From Strongylocentrotus purpuratus (lineage: Eukaryota > Echinodermata > Echinoidea > Camarodonta > Strongylocentrotidae): DNA of 64,000 nt. The notes under the pieces are model-generated. The model did not search any database, was not told where the DNA came from, and was given only the letters and a program-made list of their open reading frames with translations. Shown here piece by piece: positions 20,716 through 31,935 of the stretch (the stretch's first letter is position 1; each line of letters begins with the position of its first letter). Location: the NCBI RefSeq assembly GCF_000002235.5, contig NW_022145611.1:11248342-11312341 (forward strand), in the 5' to 3' direction. The translations under genes and the position numbers were made by a program.

Positions 20716-21857
20716 CTACCTACATGTACCGGTCTATTGGCACCATCCTGAACATCCAGATGAGCCCGAACTTAATCAATACAGTGCTATGCCATCCTTA
20801 CTAACAGCATATGACATGAAAAATAAGCAGAAAGCACAGAGAGGCAACTTTCAAGTGTAGATATGTGTCACCAAATTTTAGAGAAAAGAAACAGTGTATT
20901 TTCTTCTTCTTCTTCTTCATCTTCAATTGCAGTACAGGCCACCAGGGTGTATTGTCCCTTTTGCAGCCAACATCAAATTCTGTAGAACTTTGCAGGAAAT
21001 CCTGGTCATGTATGTCCAAACGTTAGCAGTGTCCTAATATTCAAATTATGCAAGGAAACCTGTTTACCGTAATTAACGGTGTATTAACCGCACCTTTTTG
21101 CCGCCGAAAAAGTCGGGGTGCGGTTTATACACGGTACACAAAAAAAAAAATAATTAAAGTTTCGATTTATGCCCTCCATCTGGCGCTATGCCTGGCAATG
21201 TCTCCCAGCTCAGTAATCGGTGTGTTGACTAACCACACGGAAACAAGAACAACACTCAAATTTGTCTGTCTTGGTTTGAAAGTAATCTTTGTGATAGACT
21301 TCCATATGTAGTTGATAATAATAATTCCTCTAATTTTTCTTCTATTACACGGCGTACCACAAGCAGAGCTGCCAACTAGTACGGATTTTCCGTAATTGGT
21401 ACGGAAATCAACGGCAATTACGGAAGCACGGAAACCCCTTCAAAAATTACGGATTCCCCGATTTCTGGACATGCCTATGTATTAACACATGCATTATGCA
21501 TATGCGAGTGTTTTAGCGGTAATGATCGCGATACTTCCCGGGCCTCGGCCCGGTGGTTAACTTTTGAGCGCACGGAAATATCATCCGCGCCTCAGCCACG
21601 ACCACTGCACACACATGTAGCTACCATCGAAAGATATGCACACCGCCCTGCCTATATGGGCTGCGTGTGCTAGCTTTCAGCATGCAATATATATCGGGGA
21701 GACGGCAAACTCGTCACAAGTCCATTTAGCCACCTTGCAAACCAACCCGTACGGTACCATGTCCATGTGTAGTTTATAGCAGGTCTACAATTTTTTTCCC
21801 CTTAGTGATGGGTTCTCATTGTTATGATAATAAAAGTACGACTCGACTAATGATGAA

Positions 21858-21890
<33 letters not shown>

Positions 21891-22239
21891 AATTGTCATA
21901 AGGAAAATGAATGTACTTCCTTGATTAAACTTGAATTTATATTCAACAATTATTGTCATTGTGTTTTATTTCACATTATTTGTTGGATCATGTTTATTCA
22001 TTTCATTTTATTCATATACCCCTTTTCATTGTTGATAACAAAATATGATACACGAATAAATTTTGAATGAGCTGACACACAAAGTTTTGACCGATACGAA
22101 AGCGCATGCATGGTGGATGTGCTGAAACAAGTGGCACGATATTTATCTGGGCGAAATATGCATTGGCCGAGTGTTACACTACCGCATGTGCAGCAGGTCG
22201 GCCGTGGTCGCGTCAAACTTCGAGTAACCGACGGAGAAA

Positions 22240-22640
22240 AATGACTTCAACTTCATCGAAGAAGCGTTCTAAAAAACTGCAAACCTTCTCAGGTGAAATG
22301 GTCATGCATTGTTCCGTCGAAAAGGAATACAAACAGTGCCTGTTGTACACATTGCTCATCCGATTTTGGAATTGGTCATGGCGGTTCGAACGATATCCAG
22401 GTACATCTGAAGTCGGTGAAGCACCGGACTGCAGCGGCGGAGGCAAGTTCCAATTCCCGCAGTCATGACATCGCCCAGTTTTTCGTCGCAAAGGACAATT
22501 CTGTCACGATCCGAACGCCGAAGTGAAGTTTACTCAATTTTTGATAGAGCACAACATCGCGTTTTCAGCAGCAGACCACCTTTCACAACTTGTCAAAAAT
22601 GCCTTCCCTGACAGTAAAATTGCAATTGTAAAAACCTGAA
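22240..22640 (+). pseudogene. hAT-like transposase fragment with BED-type zinc finger
   Basis: One frame (22293-22526) contains CCTHCSSDFGIGHGGSNDIQ...HLKSVKH, a C-x2-C...H-x5-H BED-like finger common at the N-terminus of hAT transposases. After a +1 frame change near 22520 another frame reads VKFTQFLIEHNIAFSAADHL then VKNAFPDSKIA, the usual next block of this family. It then runs to a stop near 22640 and the downstream catalytic region is absent, the sequence instead entering the nested inverted-repeat element. The gene is dead. Family placement is from memory of ZMYM/SCAND3-like hAT proteins. Confidence 0.72.
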
Positions 22641-22722
22641 GTGAATATACACACGTAAGTGAAACAGGGTAATGATACATCAATCCTCTAATAACCATTG
22701 TTTTTTTTATAGCACTTAAAAT

Positions 22723-24426
22723 TAGGCTTGAGTCGGTACGGTCGATCACACCGGGACCCGACCGTTGCCGTCGGGTCCCGGTTTCGTTTTTTGAGAACCG
22801 ACGCTCCGAAAAAAATAATGAAATATGTAAGAAATTGCAGTTTTGCACACCACTAAAATCATTCCACCTTGAAACTCAAGTATTTAATTGTTACCAATCA
22901 TATTCTAGCTCATCCTGAATCAATCTGAACTGCTGATATAAATATGGGTTGCAAAGCAGTTCGCCCCATGGGATTGTTGTTGCCAGCTGCTAGCTAGCTA
23001 CTGTACTGGCCGGGTCTCTCGCCAGGATTAATAAATCAGGTTGAAAGAAACATTAATGTTTGAATAATAAAACGGCTTTCTAAAAAGTACTTCTTTACAA
23101 CATACCGATCGAATAATTTTTAAAAGACAAAATGGATATTATTTCTTTGATTTTGAACACCGCATGCTTCTTTTAAAAGCTGAAAATTACTTGGTAATCA
23201 CAAGAAGTTTCGATACGGATAGCTGTTGCAAGCAAGGCAAGTTCAGACTAGTCTCGGAAAAATGCGCAGTGCTCCTCGTAGTTAGCTGTAATCCGTGCCA
23301 GAACGAACCCAAACAAAGACGTGATCGTAACGAGAAAAAAATCATTAAAAACTACGAGAGCACAATTGGAAAGACAACTACTCAAAATTATCGTAAGCAG
23401 ATACATAACTTGGAGGAATAATACAATAGTTGTCCATGAAAAGCCATAGAAATAGTGATATTTAAGGAGTTACTATAGGTACAATCATTATCGGAATGGG
23501 CCTGCTGATATGTCCGAATTACACGTTATTTGGTTTCTAGCCTCGTGTTCTAACACGAGGCTAGAAACCAAATAACGCCCTCTACGGTAAAAAGCAGTAT
23601 AACAAAGGATTCGAGTATTTGCAGCAAGCCCCTTGCGATAAAAAATGTACCCAGTTACTCCTCGATTTTCACAATTTCTTTGGCATTTCTTGGGCGATTA
23701 TTGAATTCTTTGTCCAAGTTATTTATCTGATTATCGTAATTTTGAGCAGTAGTTGTCTTTCCAATTGTGCTCTCGTAGTTTTTAATGATTTTTTTCTCGT
23801 TACGATCACGTCTTTGTTTGGGTTCGTTCTGGCACGCATTACAGCTTACAAGGAGCACTGCGCGTTTTTCCGAGACTAGTCTGAACTTGCCTTGCAACAG
23901 CTATCCGTATCGAAACTTCTTGTGATTACCAAGTAATTTTCAGCTTTTAAAAGAAGCATGCGGTGTTCAAAATCAAAGAAAAAATATCTATTTTGTTTTT
24001 AAAAATTATTCGATCGGTATGTTGTAAAGGAGTACTTTTTGGAAAGCCGTTTTATTATTCAAACATTAATGTTTTTTGACCCGATTTATTCAACCTGCAT
24101 GAATCAAAATGGCGGCTCGATCGTTGCCTTTCTATTTTTGCTCCAGTTTTTTTTTACTTTTAGAGCCACGATAATGGCACTAAACATCGCCAATCATGGA
24201 TAAAAATAATGTCAAATGGAAGAATATACCGATCTGTGCCGAGGTATGCATGTGTTGATTTATTTGACTGATAAAAAAGGTCACTTTTAAGGGACATACT
24301 GATGATATGCGCTTTTTATAGAGGCAAGTGACAAATCCTGCGAGCTGATTTCGGGACACCGGGTCCCGATCGGTGCAAGGCCGTCGGGACCCGGTTTATG
24401 AAAATCCCGACATGACTCAGGCCTGA
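22723..24426. mobile_element. 1.7-kb foldback element nested in the hAT-like transposon
   Basis: Outer ends: TTAGGCTTGAGTC on the left and GACTCAGGCCTGA on the right. Each end has a GC-rich subterminal hairpin (22750-22782 and 24358-24395) built from ACCGGGACCCGA and its complement. Inner arms (about 23029-23475 and 23640-24098) are inverted copies, very similar in the outer 300 bp and diverging towards the centre. No target duplication was found, so the outer ends may be a few bases off. No transposase was seen. Confidence 0.72.
23524..23577. repeat. 54-bp perfect hairpin at the centre of the foldback element
   Basis: CGTTATTTGGTTTCTAGCCT begins the left arm and its exact complement ends the right arm. 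The arms are about 25 bp around a centre CTAA-like loop. It lies close to, but about 11 bp off, the symmetry centre of the larger inverted repeat. Confidence 0.85.
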
Positions 24427-24969
24427 TGTTATAAACAGAATGTTCTTGTTTTTACTTCAAGTCCTGTCATTCAGAGTGATGCTATTACCATGGTACTAGT
24501 AGTTTGTGTTGTGGTGTTGTGTGCAGCTCTACAATGTACGTGCAAATGCAGTCTTCTTGATGTTGAAAGCGCCGCGCTTGAAATTACTGATTTCCATCCA
24601 AAATTACTGATTTTTAGCTTTCAGATTACTGATTTTGGTTTCACAGGTTGGCAGCTCTGCACAAGGTTCTATCCTAGGTCCTCTACTGTTTTTTTTTAGG
24701 GCGAAAAAGAGGTGTGCGGTTAATACACGAGGGCGGCTTATACAACGTTAATTACGGTACTTGCTAGACTTCACTGTCAAACACTATCGAGTGATTGACT
24801 GGCTTTTTTTTTCTTTGGTAATAACATACATAAAATGAGCTATAAAGGGTACATGAGCATTTGTCTACATCAATAATCCACTTCTTGTAATGGACAAAAT
24901 TAAACTGATTGAATCTTTGCGCAGCACAAAACATACAACCATTCGGTACAATGGTATGCAAGCCTTCGA

Positions 24970-25260
24970 TTCAGCCGGCGCAGGGCGCAAATTTGCTCAT
25001 AAAACCACCAATTTGCGCCCCTAATCATCTAAAACTAGAAGGCAAGGCGCAAGTGCTTGCCGTGAAAATGCGCCCATAAATTATTAAAACAGAAAAAATA
25101 CACGAATGATTCGTAAAGGGCGCATTTCCACGGAAACTTGCGCGGCAAACTCTTCGTGATTCGGAATCACGAACAGTTTGCTGTGCACAAGCTCTCTACT
25201 AGCTTCGTATTTAGTGCTTTAATAAGGCACAAGTGTTTCCGTGAAAATGCGCCCTTTGTT
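24970..25260. mobile_element. Foldback element rich in GGGCGCA motifs
   Basis: AAAGGGCGCATTTCCACGGA (25116) is inverted at 25225-25259 (TCCGTGAAAATGCGCCCTTT). Between them lies a hairpin formed by GCAAACTCTTCGTGATTC and GAATCACGAACAGTTTGC. Related GGCGCAAGTGCTTGCCGTGA and GGGCGCAAATTTG pieces lie at 24975-25070. Ends and target site are not resolved. Confidence 0.6.
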
Positions 25261-25511
25261 ATACTACAGGCTAGCGCTAGCGCACGTACGTCCGTACCGT
25301 ACGTTCAGATCATGCGATCGCTAGTAGATGGTGCATGCTGCGGCGCACGCACGTACAAATGTATCGAAGGATCAAGAAAGCAAATCGTCAAATGGAGAAA
25401 TAAACAAGCATTCAAATAGTCATTAGAGATCCTTCGAGGTTTGTTTGTAGGTCCAGTTTATTATTTCATCTCAAATAGAATTTAGAATTCTCTTATTGAT
25501 AAGTTAAGAAC

Positions 25512-26029
25512 TAGTGCTGTAACATCACGGATATCTCCAATTCCGTTTAACCGCCTGTCAAAAGCAGGACGGTGATTTAACTGAAGGCGCCGATTTGGGC
25601 TTGTGAACTAGTCACAAATATTAGTAACAATGTCGTTTTAGAATAATGTGTAAGATCATTAAAGTAAATTAAAAACAGTAGAGGACCTAGGATAGAACCT
25701 TGTGGTACACCATGTGTTAAACTTGGATGAATATATATTGAGATCTATTACAAAGATTACTTTCAAACCAAGATGACAGACAAATTGGAGTGTTGTTCTA
25801 GTTTCCAAGTGGTAAGTCATCACACCGATTACTGAGCTGGGAGACATTGCCAGGAATAGTGCCAGGTGGAGGGGCATAAATCGAAACTTTATAAAAATAA
25901 AATAAAAAATAAAATAAAAAAATATTAAAAAAACCCAAAAAAAACAGGAAAACGAAACCGTCCAATTGAAAACGGAATCCGCCATGGGCAGTCGGATACC
26001 GGACGGTTAAACGTTTGACTACAGCACTA
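25512..26029. mobile_element. 518-bp hAT-like MITE carrying the LINE RT module
   Basis: The ends are TAGTGCTGTA and TACAGCACTA. A perfect 8-bp target duplication TTAAGAAC lies at 25504-25511 and 26030-26037. TAGNG ends with an 8-bp duplication fit hAT. The interior (about 25580-25890) matches the antisense reverse-transcriptase module of the element at 13443-14039, including the sequence encoding GVPQGSILGPLL. It encodes no transposase. Confidence 0.85.
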
Positions 26030-26495
26030 TTAAGAACACCTACGATGTTCTCGATCGTAGTTACTCTCATTTCGCCAGCAGCCGACCTAGCCTTGTTTTG
26101 GCAAAAAGCTAGCTGGCCAGCTTCCCACCACAAACCTTTCGAGTCCCGATAAATTTTCGTGCTGCGAATCTCCGAAGGTGCATTGGTTTCGTTGGCAAAC
26201 TCCAGCCCGCTATCATCCCACCAGGGAGTGTGTGTTTTTTTTGTTTCAAGAACACACGTTACGCAACTTCAGCTGTCGAATGTCTAAGGATATTTTTACA
26301 TGTACGATTTTTAATACGAATAGTTGGTCAGATTTCTTCATATTTCTTTGGTAATAGGGTCTACAACAATTAATAAGATAATTCTTCAAATTTGCTCTTA
26401 CTGCCAAGAGTGTGGCGGAAGATTTGGGATAAACGATGTTAATTGTGACATTGACAATTTATTTATTCATTTGCTCATCAATATTTTTAGTTACT

Positions 26496-26871
26496 TTAAA
26501 GGTAAAGACCAGTTATGGTCATTCGATTGCATTGTGAAAGAAACGTTGTGGAATCGATCAGAAAAGGTTGATCATCTAGCATCTAGTATCTGCAAGGTTC
26601 TAGAATCATCAAAATGATAAGAAATTTGGCCCATTCTTCGTAAAGTTACAAGCACTGTATATACACAGAAAGATGTATGGGACTACCCTATATCTCTCAC
26701 AGACCATGAGAGAAACAAATTTACCAAATATATGAATTAGTAGGCGGTTTCCCGGCAAATTTTTTATCATCATGTATTTAGTCAAAATGATTCTTTCACA
26801 TGATTGGTAATGAAAGCTTCCATTTCATTTTTTGAAATTGGGGCATTTCCAATACTGGTCTTTACCTTTAA
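26496..26871. mobile_element. TTAA-family element, copy 3 (best-preserved ends)
   Basis: TTAA at 26496-26499 and 26868-26871 flank perfect 14-bp TIRs AGGTAAAGACCAGT/ACTGGTCTTTACCT. The interior reads GATTGCATTGTGAAAGAAAC...GATCAGAAAAGGTTGATCAT...GGTTCTAGAATCATCAAAAT, shared with the other three copies. It contains no open frame of note. Confidence 0.85.
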
Positions 26872-26874
26872 AAT

Positions 26875-29600
26875 ACTGTTTAATTTGCAAATTGATGTTT
26901 TTAATCAATCTTTCCTGTTGATCTTGTTAAGATTAAAAAGCTATTAAATTGATCGTATTCATTATGAAATTAACATTCTTTGAACTTATTTAACTTGTGT
27001 AGGTCTAGATCTAGACCTCTAGGCCTAATTAATTAGTGGTCATTATCTGTTTTTGGAAAATTGCCCCTGGTTCTTAAGAAATTGCCCCTTGCTCTGGTAA
27101 ATCCCTGTGGGCAAGGGGCAACTTTAAAAAATAAATTGCCCCTTGCTCCTGGCTGCTTAATCTAAGGCTTGATGGTATGAAAATCAGACTATTACTTACT
27201 GGCTCTATAGGTCTTAAGTCGATTAGACAACTTATAGTCATTATTTTCTCACTTAAAGACATTTTCAAGCCCCCCCCCCCCCCCCTTACTTACATGTACT
27301 TACAGACTATTACTTACTTACACAACGGGGCATTGTGGCATGCACCTGTAATCCAGCTTATAATGGAAGTTACAAACTGATTCAGCTGAGGACGCAAGTT
27401 CGAAACTGAATCACATATTTCAAATGGGGACGTTAAAAGTCGGTCCCCAGACGTAAATAATCATATCTGATTGATACACGTCTGTAAAAAATCAATTACA
27501 CACACAGTATCACTTACGTTGATTCGACAACTAATAATCGTTATTTTCCCACTTAAAGGATGTGCCCATACATGTACGTATAGCGGTAGTGAATAGTGAT
27601 TACAACTTTCAAAAATTCATAACTTTCTTATATTTAGTCAGATTTAATTGAAACTTTCATCAGTTTGCTTCTCTGATTTTTCCGCTTTCGTTTAGAGTAG
27701 TTGTCTATTTGGGTTGGATTTTCCTTGAAGAATAGACTTGATAGTCACTGGTCAAAGAATCCAAGCCTTCTGTAAGAGCCTGTCTAGGTGTTGTCTATTG
27801 TTTATTTATTTATTTATTTTGTTTTATTTACCCAGGGTAACCCCATCAGTGAGTAAAACAATACATTGTTTCATGTATTGTTAGCACATAATCTCCTCCC
27901 TTCACAAATAGCAGTAACCATAGCAGAATCCCGGATCAATGAAGAGGCTTAGACCTACAACATCTTTGGATTAGAGTAAAGTAAAGTAAGTGTAATAATG
28001 ACTGCCTATTATAGCCTTGACCAGTGACCACTGTAGACCTCTGATATTACACAGCTCAGAACAAATGGGGTGCACTGATGCATGGACCAGTACAAAGTGA
28101 TCCCATTATTTACTTTAGGAATGCTAAAAGTGGGTAACATAGTTGACCAATGACAAGGGAGAAGGATATTTAAGTGTATCCCCCGACAGTATGCCAGAGG
28201 ATACTTTGGATTCAGCATTGCGACGCCGCAGCGTCATATTCTTGTGTGAAGCTGATTGGTTATCTGAATCTCTATGGATGAATAGCTCAATTCAAATTCG
28301 CAATTAGTCTATTCTTTTAAAATCCTGGTATGAAAAGTGTAGATTTGTAGTGACTTGACCATAGAAGAATTTTACATTTGTAAATATTATTGTCTTGAAT
28401 TTATTGTGTGGCTAGAAATCTTGCCTTTTATTAAATTGTCACCCATTTCTATAGTGACACCTGTAACATTACTCGAGTGCCACACATACTTGCTCTGGCA
28501 AGCACGTTCTAAACCCTATTGTATTGGGATGTGCAACCACCCAATGTACTGGTATAGCCTACACATGTATGCATACATATGCCACACCTATCTACATGTA
28601 GAGCACACGTCTTGAGAGAGTCTATATCAAGGCTAAGGCTATTTCAGCTTCATCATAATTCAAGTCTGACTTCTTTGCTCGATTCTCTTCTTGGTTCTAA
28701 GGCCTTATTACTTTATTGAGATTATACTACAGTATGAGTTTCGTCTCCCTTACTTCATCTGCAAAGAAGCGACTTTACTAAATATAGTCTACATATTTTT
28801 TCTACGGGAACTGTGCCATTTTTGAACGGCTACCTATAATTTACCTTGTCAATATACATTATCTCACTGTGACTTGTGAGATAACCTGTCCCAACAATTA
28901 GTGGCTCATTAATTCTGGTGCTGGTTTCAACAGGTGTTGCTACAAGACAAGGTAGGAAAGAAAACACTGTCTATTTCCTTTATTTTAGGTGACAAATTAA
29001 CCAAAGATTTATTAATGATTTGATGGATAGTAATGGAAACTTACTGTCTCATGACAAATGTGAGCAGAAGTTTAATTTGAAGCATAATTATTTGTATTAT
29101 TCAGTTTGTCAAGTAATAAAGTGCAGATATAATGAACATTATAAAACATGTCAACAAATTTGGAAGAACCTTTAATTTCTTCCCATATTAAAACACTTAT
29201 TCATGAAGAAAAAAGATGTAGATACATTTGTAAAGTACTTTTTGGAGAAACAAATTGGAGAAACAAATTGTTTCTCTCTAATAAGTGGGAACGATATTTG
29301 AATTACAATTTCCCATCTGTTTTTATACAAAAATAAAGAAATAGAAGATGTAGTATATATCATTTTTGGCTTTGAAGATTAGAGAAACAATGCTCTAAAT
29401 TGTATTTTTATTTTAATTAAACAACAGATGTTTATATTGTAAATTGAATAGTATTGTTCCGCTTTTTGATATATTGTATGTTTATCTGGAATGGAAAGAA
29501 ATTTTGCTGTAAAGTGGCAGTTGCTACGATTGTTTGTATAGAAAGATTATTTTGAACTGTTTTAAACATGCACATATGTTAGATATGTCCGTTTGTGTGA
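26875..29600. other. AT-rich intergenic sequence, no gene seen
   Basis: Only a C run at 27270-27286, a small TTGCCCCTTGCTC/GGGCAAGGGGCAA inverted pair near 27060-27150 and TTTA microsatellite near 27800 were noted. No frame resembles a protein family. Confidence 0.4.
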
Positions 29601-29639
29601 AGATTATTAATAAATAACCTGTGGAGGGCTCAAAAATTG

Positions 29640-30640
29640 AAGGAAAACAAATATGTGTACTCTAACTGCCACATTCCTTGACAAATTTCTTTGAAATCTT
29701 TTAAGGAGGTGTATCTTGGTATAATATTCACACCTATAATTTTTGGTGATGCTGCCCCCAGTGTTTCTTCTTCTGTAGGGTAAAAGGCCATATTTTAGTG
29801 GATGGTTTGTGTGCGCTCTACACAGTGTAGGCCACATTTCTCAAGGGATTTTGTTCAAATTTTGAACATAGGTGTATCTTGGTGATGCTGCCTCTAGTAT
29901 TCCGTCTTTTACAGTGTCAAAGGTCATATTTTGATAGATGTCTTGTAAGCACTCTGGTGTGCAGTTTCACTGAAACATTTTTTGACAGATTTCTTTCAAA
30001 GTTGTATGGAAGTGTATGCTGGTAAATTTACGCACATACAGTTTTTGATGATGCTGCCACCAGTGTTTCATTGAGTCAGGATGGCATGAGTGCACTCTGC
30101 AGACCACATTTCAGGATGGATTTCTTTCAAATTTTGTATAGGGATGTATCTTGGTACAATCTACACATGTTCAATTTTGGGCGATACTGCCCTCATTGTT
30201 CCGTTTTGTATAGGGTCAAAGGTCATGTCTTTTATGCGCTCAAACTGCCACATTTCTTGACAGATTTCTTTTAAATTTTGTATGGAGGTGTGTCTTAGTG
30301 TTTGGTGATGCTGTCCCAAGTGTTCCACTTTTTATAGGTTCAAATGCCATATTTTTGTTGCTGTCGTGCATGCACTCTGGTGGTCACTTTTTTCTACTGA
30401 TTTCTTTCAGATTTTGTATGGAATCTGAGGCCCATCATAGGCTACTCTAGAACTCTACAGATTTGGTGATGCTGCCTCCCAGTGTTCCATCTTTTATATG
30501 GTCAAAAGTCATATTTTAGAGATCATACGTCTCTCTGCAGGTCACATTTCTTGACATATTTCTTTCAAATTTTCTATAGAGATGCATGTTACTCTAAATC
30601 TACACACATATTGTTTTGGTGATGCTGATCCTAGTCTTGA
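29640..30640. repeat. Degenerate tandem block, seven ~130-160-bp units
   Basis: Units are marked by CACATTTCTTGACAGATTTC-like sequence near 29673, 29835, 29976, 30105, 30252, 30387 and 30543. Each is followed by TTTGTATGGAGGTGTATCTTG, GGTGATGCTGCC and GTGTTCCxTCTTTTATAGGG. Divergence between units is high, so the block is old. It resembles in style the six-unit element at 10711-11690, but the sequences are not alike. Confidence 0.85.
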
Positions 30641-30699
30641 CAATCGTCTGAGCCACAAGTGGCGATCTCTACATCATCCTTTTGTTTCAGGGAGGGTAG

Positions 30700-31690
30700 A
30701 GGGGATCTTTGTCCCTCCTTCGAAACGTAAGGATGACACAAAAATCCCTGCCAGTGCCAGGGGATACATTTGCATTATGCGGCAATGCAGATTGCGATAT
30801 TTCCAGTTATTTATATATTTATCTACTTATTTATTATTTATTTATTTATTCATTTTTATTGTCTATCTATCTATGTATTCTTTTCTTTCTTTGTCTGTTT
30901 CTCTCTTTCATTATTGATTGGTGGATGTATTATTCCTCAAACAGGGTAGCCCCATCAGTAGTTAAAATGCTGTTGTCCTCAGGGTTCCTGTATAACATAA
31001 ATTTGAATTTGAATTTGATTCGGTTTATTGAAATAAAAGAACATGCAGCTGGGAAGCTGAAATTATTCAATTTACAAAGTCAATATACAAAACGTTCAAA
31101 ATATGAATGATTAAAACGTACGACTATAAATCATGCATAATGAAACAAAATGAAAATCAAATATTACATCAAAATCTAAATATATTACATGTACAAACAT
31201 TAAATCAAAATCGAAATATATTGCAAATATTACATTAAAATCTAAATATATTACAAATATTAAAAACATTAAAAACCTTCTGTGTCATCAAAAAAGGAGA
31301 GAGAGAGAGAGAGAGAGAAAGAGAAAGACAAAACTAGAAAGAGGAATAGAAGGAAGAAGAAAAAAGAAAGAAAAGTTGATCAGGGAATATACGAAAGATT
31401 GGAGGAGAGAGGTAGAGAAGGACAGAGTAGAACAAGAAAAATAGAAAGAGAGAAGAATCATACAGTCTTGAGGAATGTTTTTATCAAAACCGGAAAAAAG
31501 AAAAGCGAGCCTCTGCCAAGTGCACCTCAAGTTGAAATATGATTTAAAAAGTATAAACAACAAAAAACAAACAATACAAAATTCATGCATAATTATAACA
31601 TGGTGAAAAAGTTCAATAAGACTTTTACCAGGAAATTGAATAATACATGAACCTACAAACAAATATTAATATTAAGAAATAAAGAATTTT
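30700..31690. other. Low-complexity sequence with a possible repeat fragment
   Basis: TTTATTTA tracts (30810-30860) are followed by TTTGAATTTGATTCGGTTTA, a short AATATATTACA-type tandem (31140-31265) and a (GA)n tract at 31288-31320. Two stretches (31030-31140 and 31540-31660) look loosely alike, which may mark a diverged LINE 3' region. Evidence is weak. Confidence 0.35.
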
Positions 31691-31878
31691 ATCATGAGTA
31701 CAGGTAGTAGTTGAGTGGACTGGAAATGCAAATTGTCCAAACATTGCCCTTATGAGGGATTTTCTTCATTTTTTTTCTTTGTTTCCAGCTTTGCTTTGAA
31801 AGATGTCTGACTTGGATCAACTGAAAACAAGATGTTAGGCATGAATACATTCACGTAGTTGCGGTCATTGCGTTCAAA

Positions 31879-31935
31879 ATGGCTGCCTCGGGCAGCAGTC
31901 TCTCACAGTTTCCTGGGGTCCACCATCATCTTAAG
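31879..31935 (+). CDS. ZNF410: ZNF410-like exon 1 (start codon)
   Basis: Encodes MAASGSSLSQFPGVHHHLK. The ATG has a good context (CAAAATGG) and the exon joins exon 2 in frame 0 through donor AAG|GTAAAA. This N-terminus has no clear match to the human one, so the start is a best guess. Confidence 0.65.

Larger units (their letters stand above)
21364..24659. mobile_element. hAT-like transposon (CAGAG ends) nested in the CCGTAA element
   Basis: The ends are CAGAGCTGCCAAC and GTTGGCAGCTCTG. The host sequence CACAAG is duplicated on both sides (21358-21363 and 24660-24665). The other copies of the host read GTACCACAAGGTTC without interruption, which fixes the insertion point. Subterminal motifs are TTACGGA near the left and TTACTGATTT near the right. 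It carries transposase remnants at 22240-22640 and is itself broken by an insertion at ~22723-24426. Confidence 0.82.
21065..24759. mobile_element. TA-flanked CCGTAA element, host of two nested insertions
   Basis: The left end TACCGTAATTAACGGTGTAT (21065) matches the complement of the right end ATACAACGTTAATTACGGTA (24740-24759). Both ends continue into AACCGCACC-type sequence. The inner flanks (21158-21363 and 24660-24700) are two halves of the LINE-RT module also seen at 13443-14039. They are separated by the hAT-like insertion at 21364-24659. Without it the element would be about 400 bp. Confidence 0.75.
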
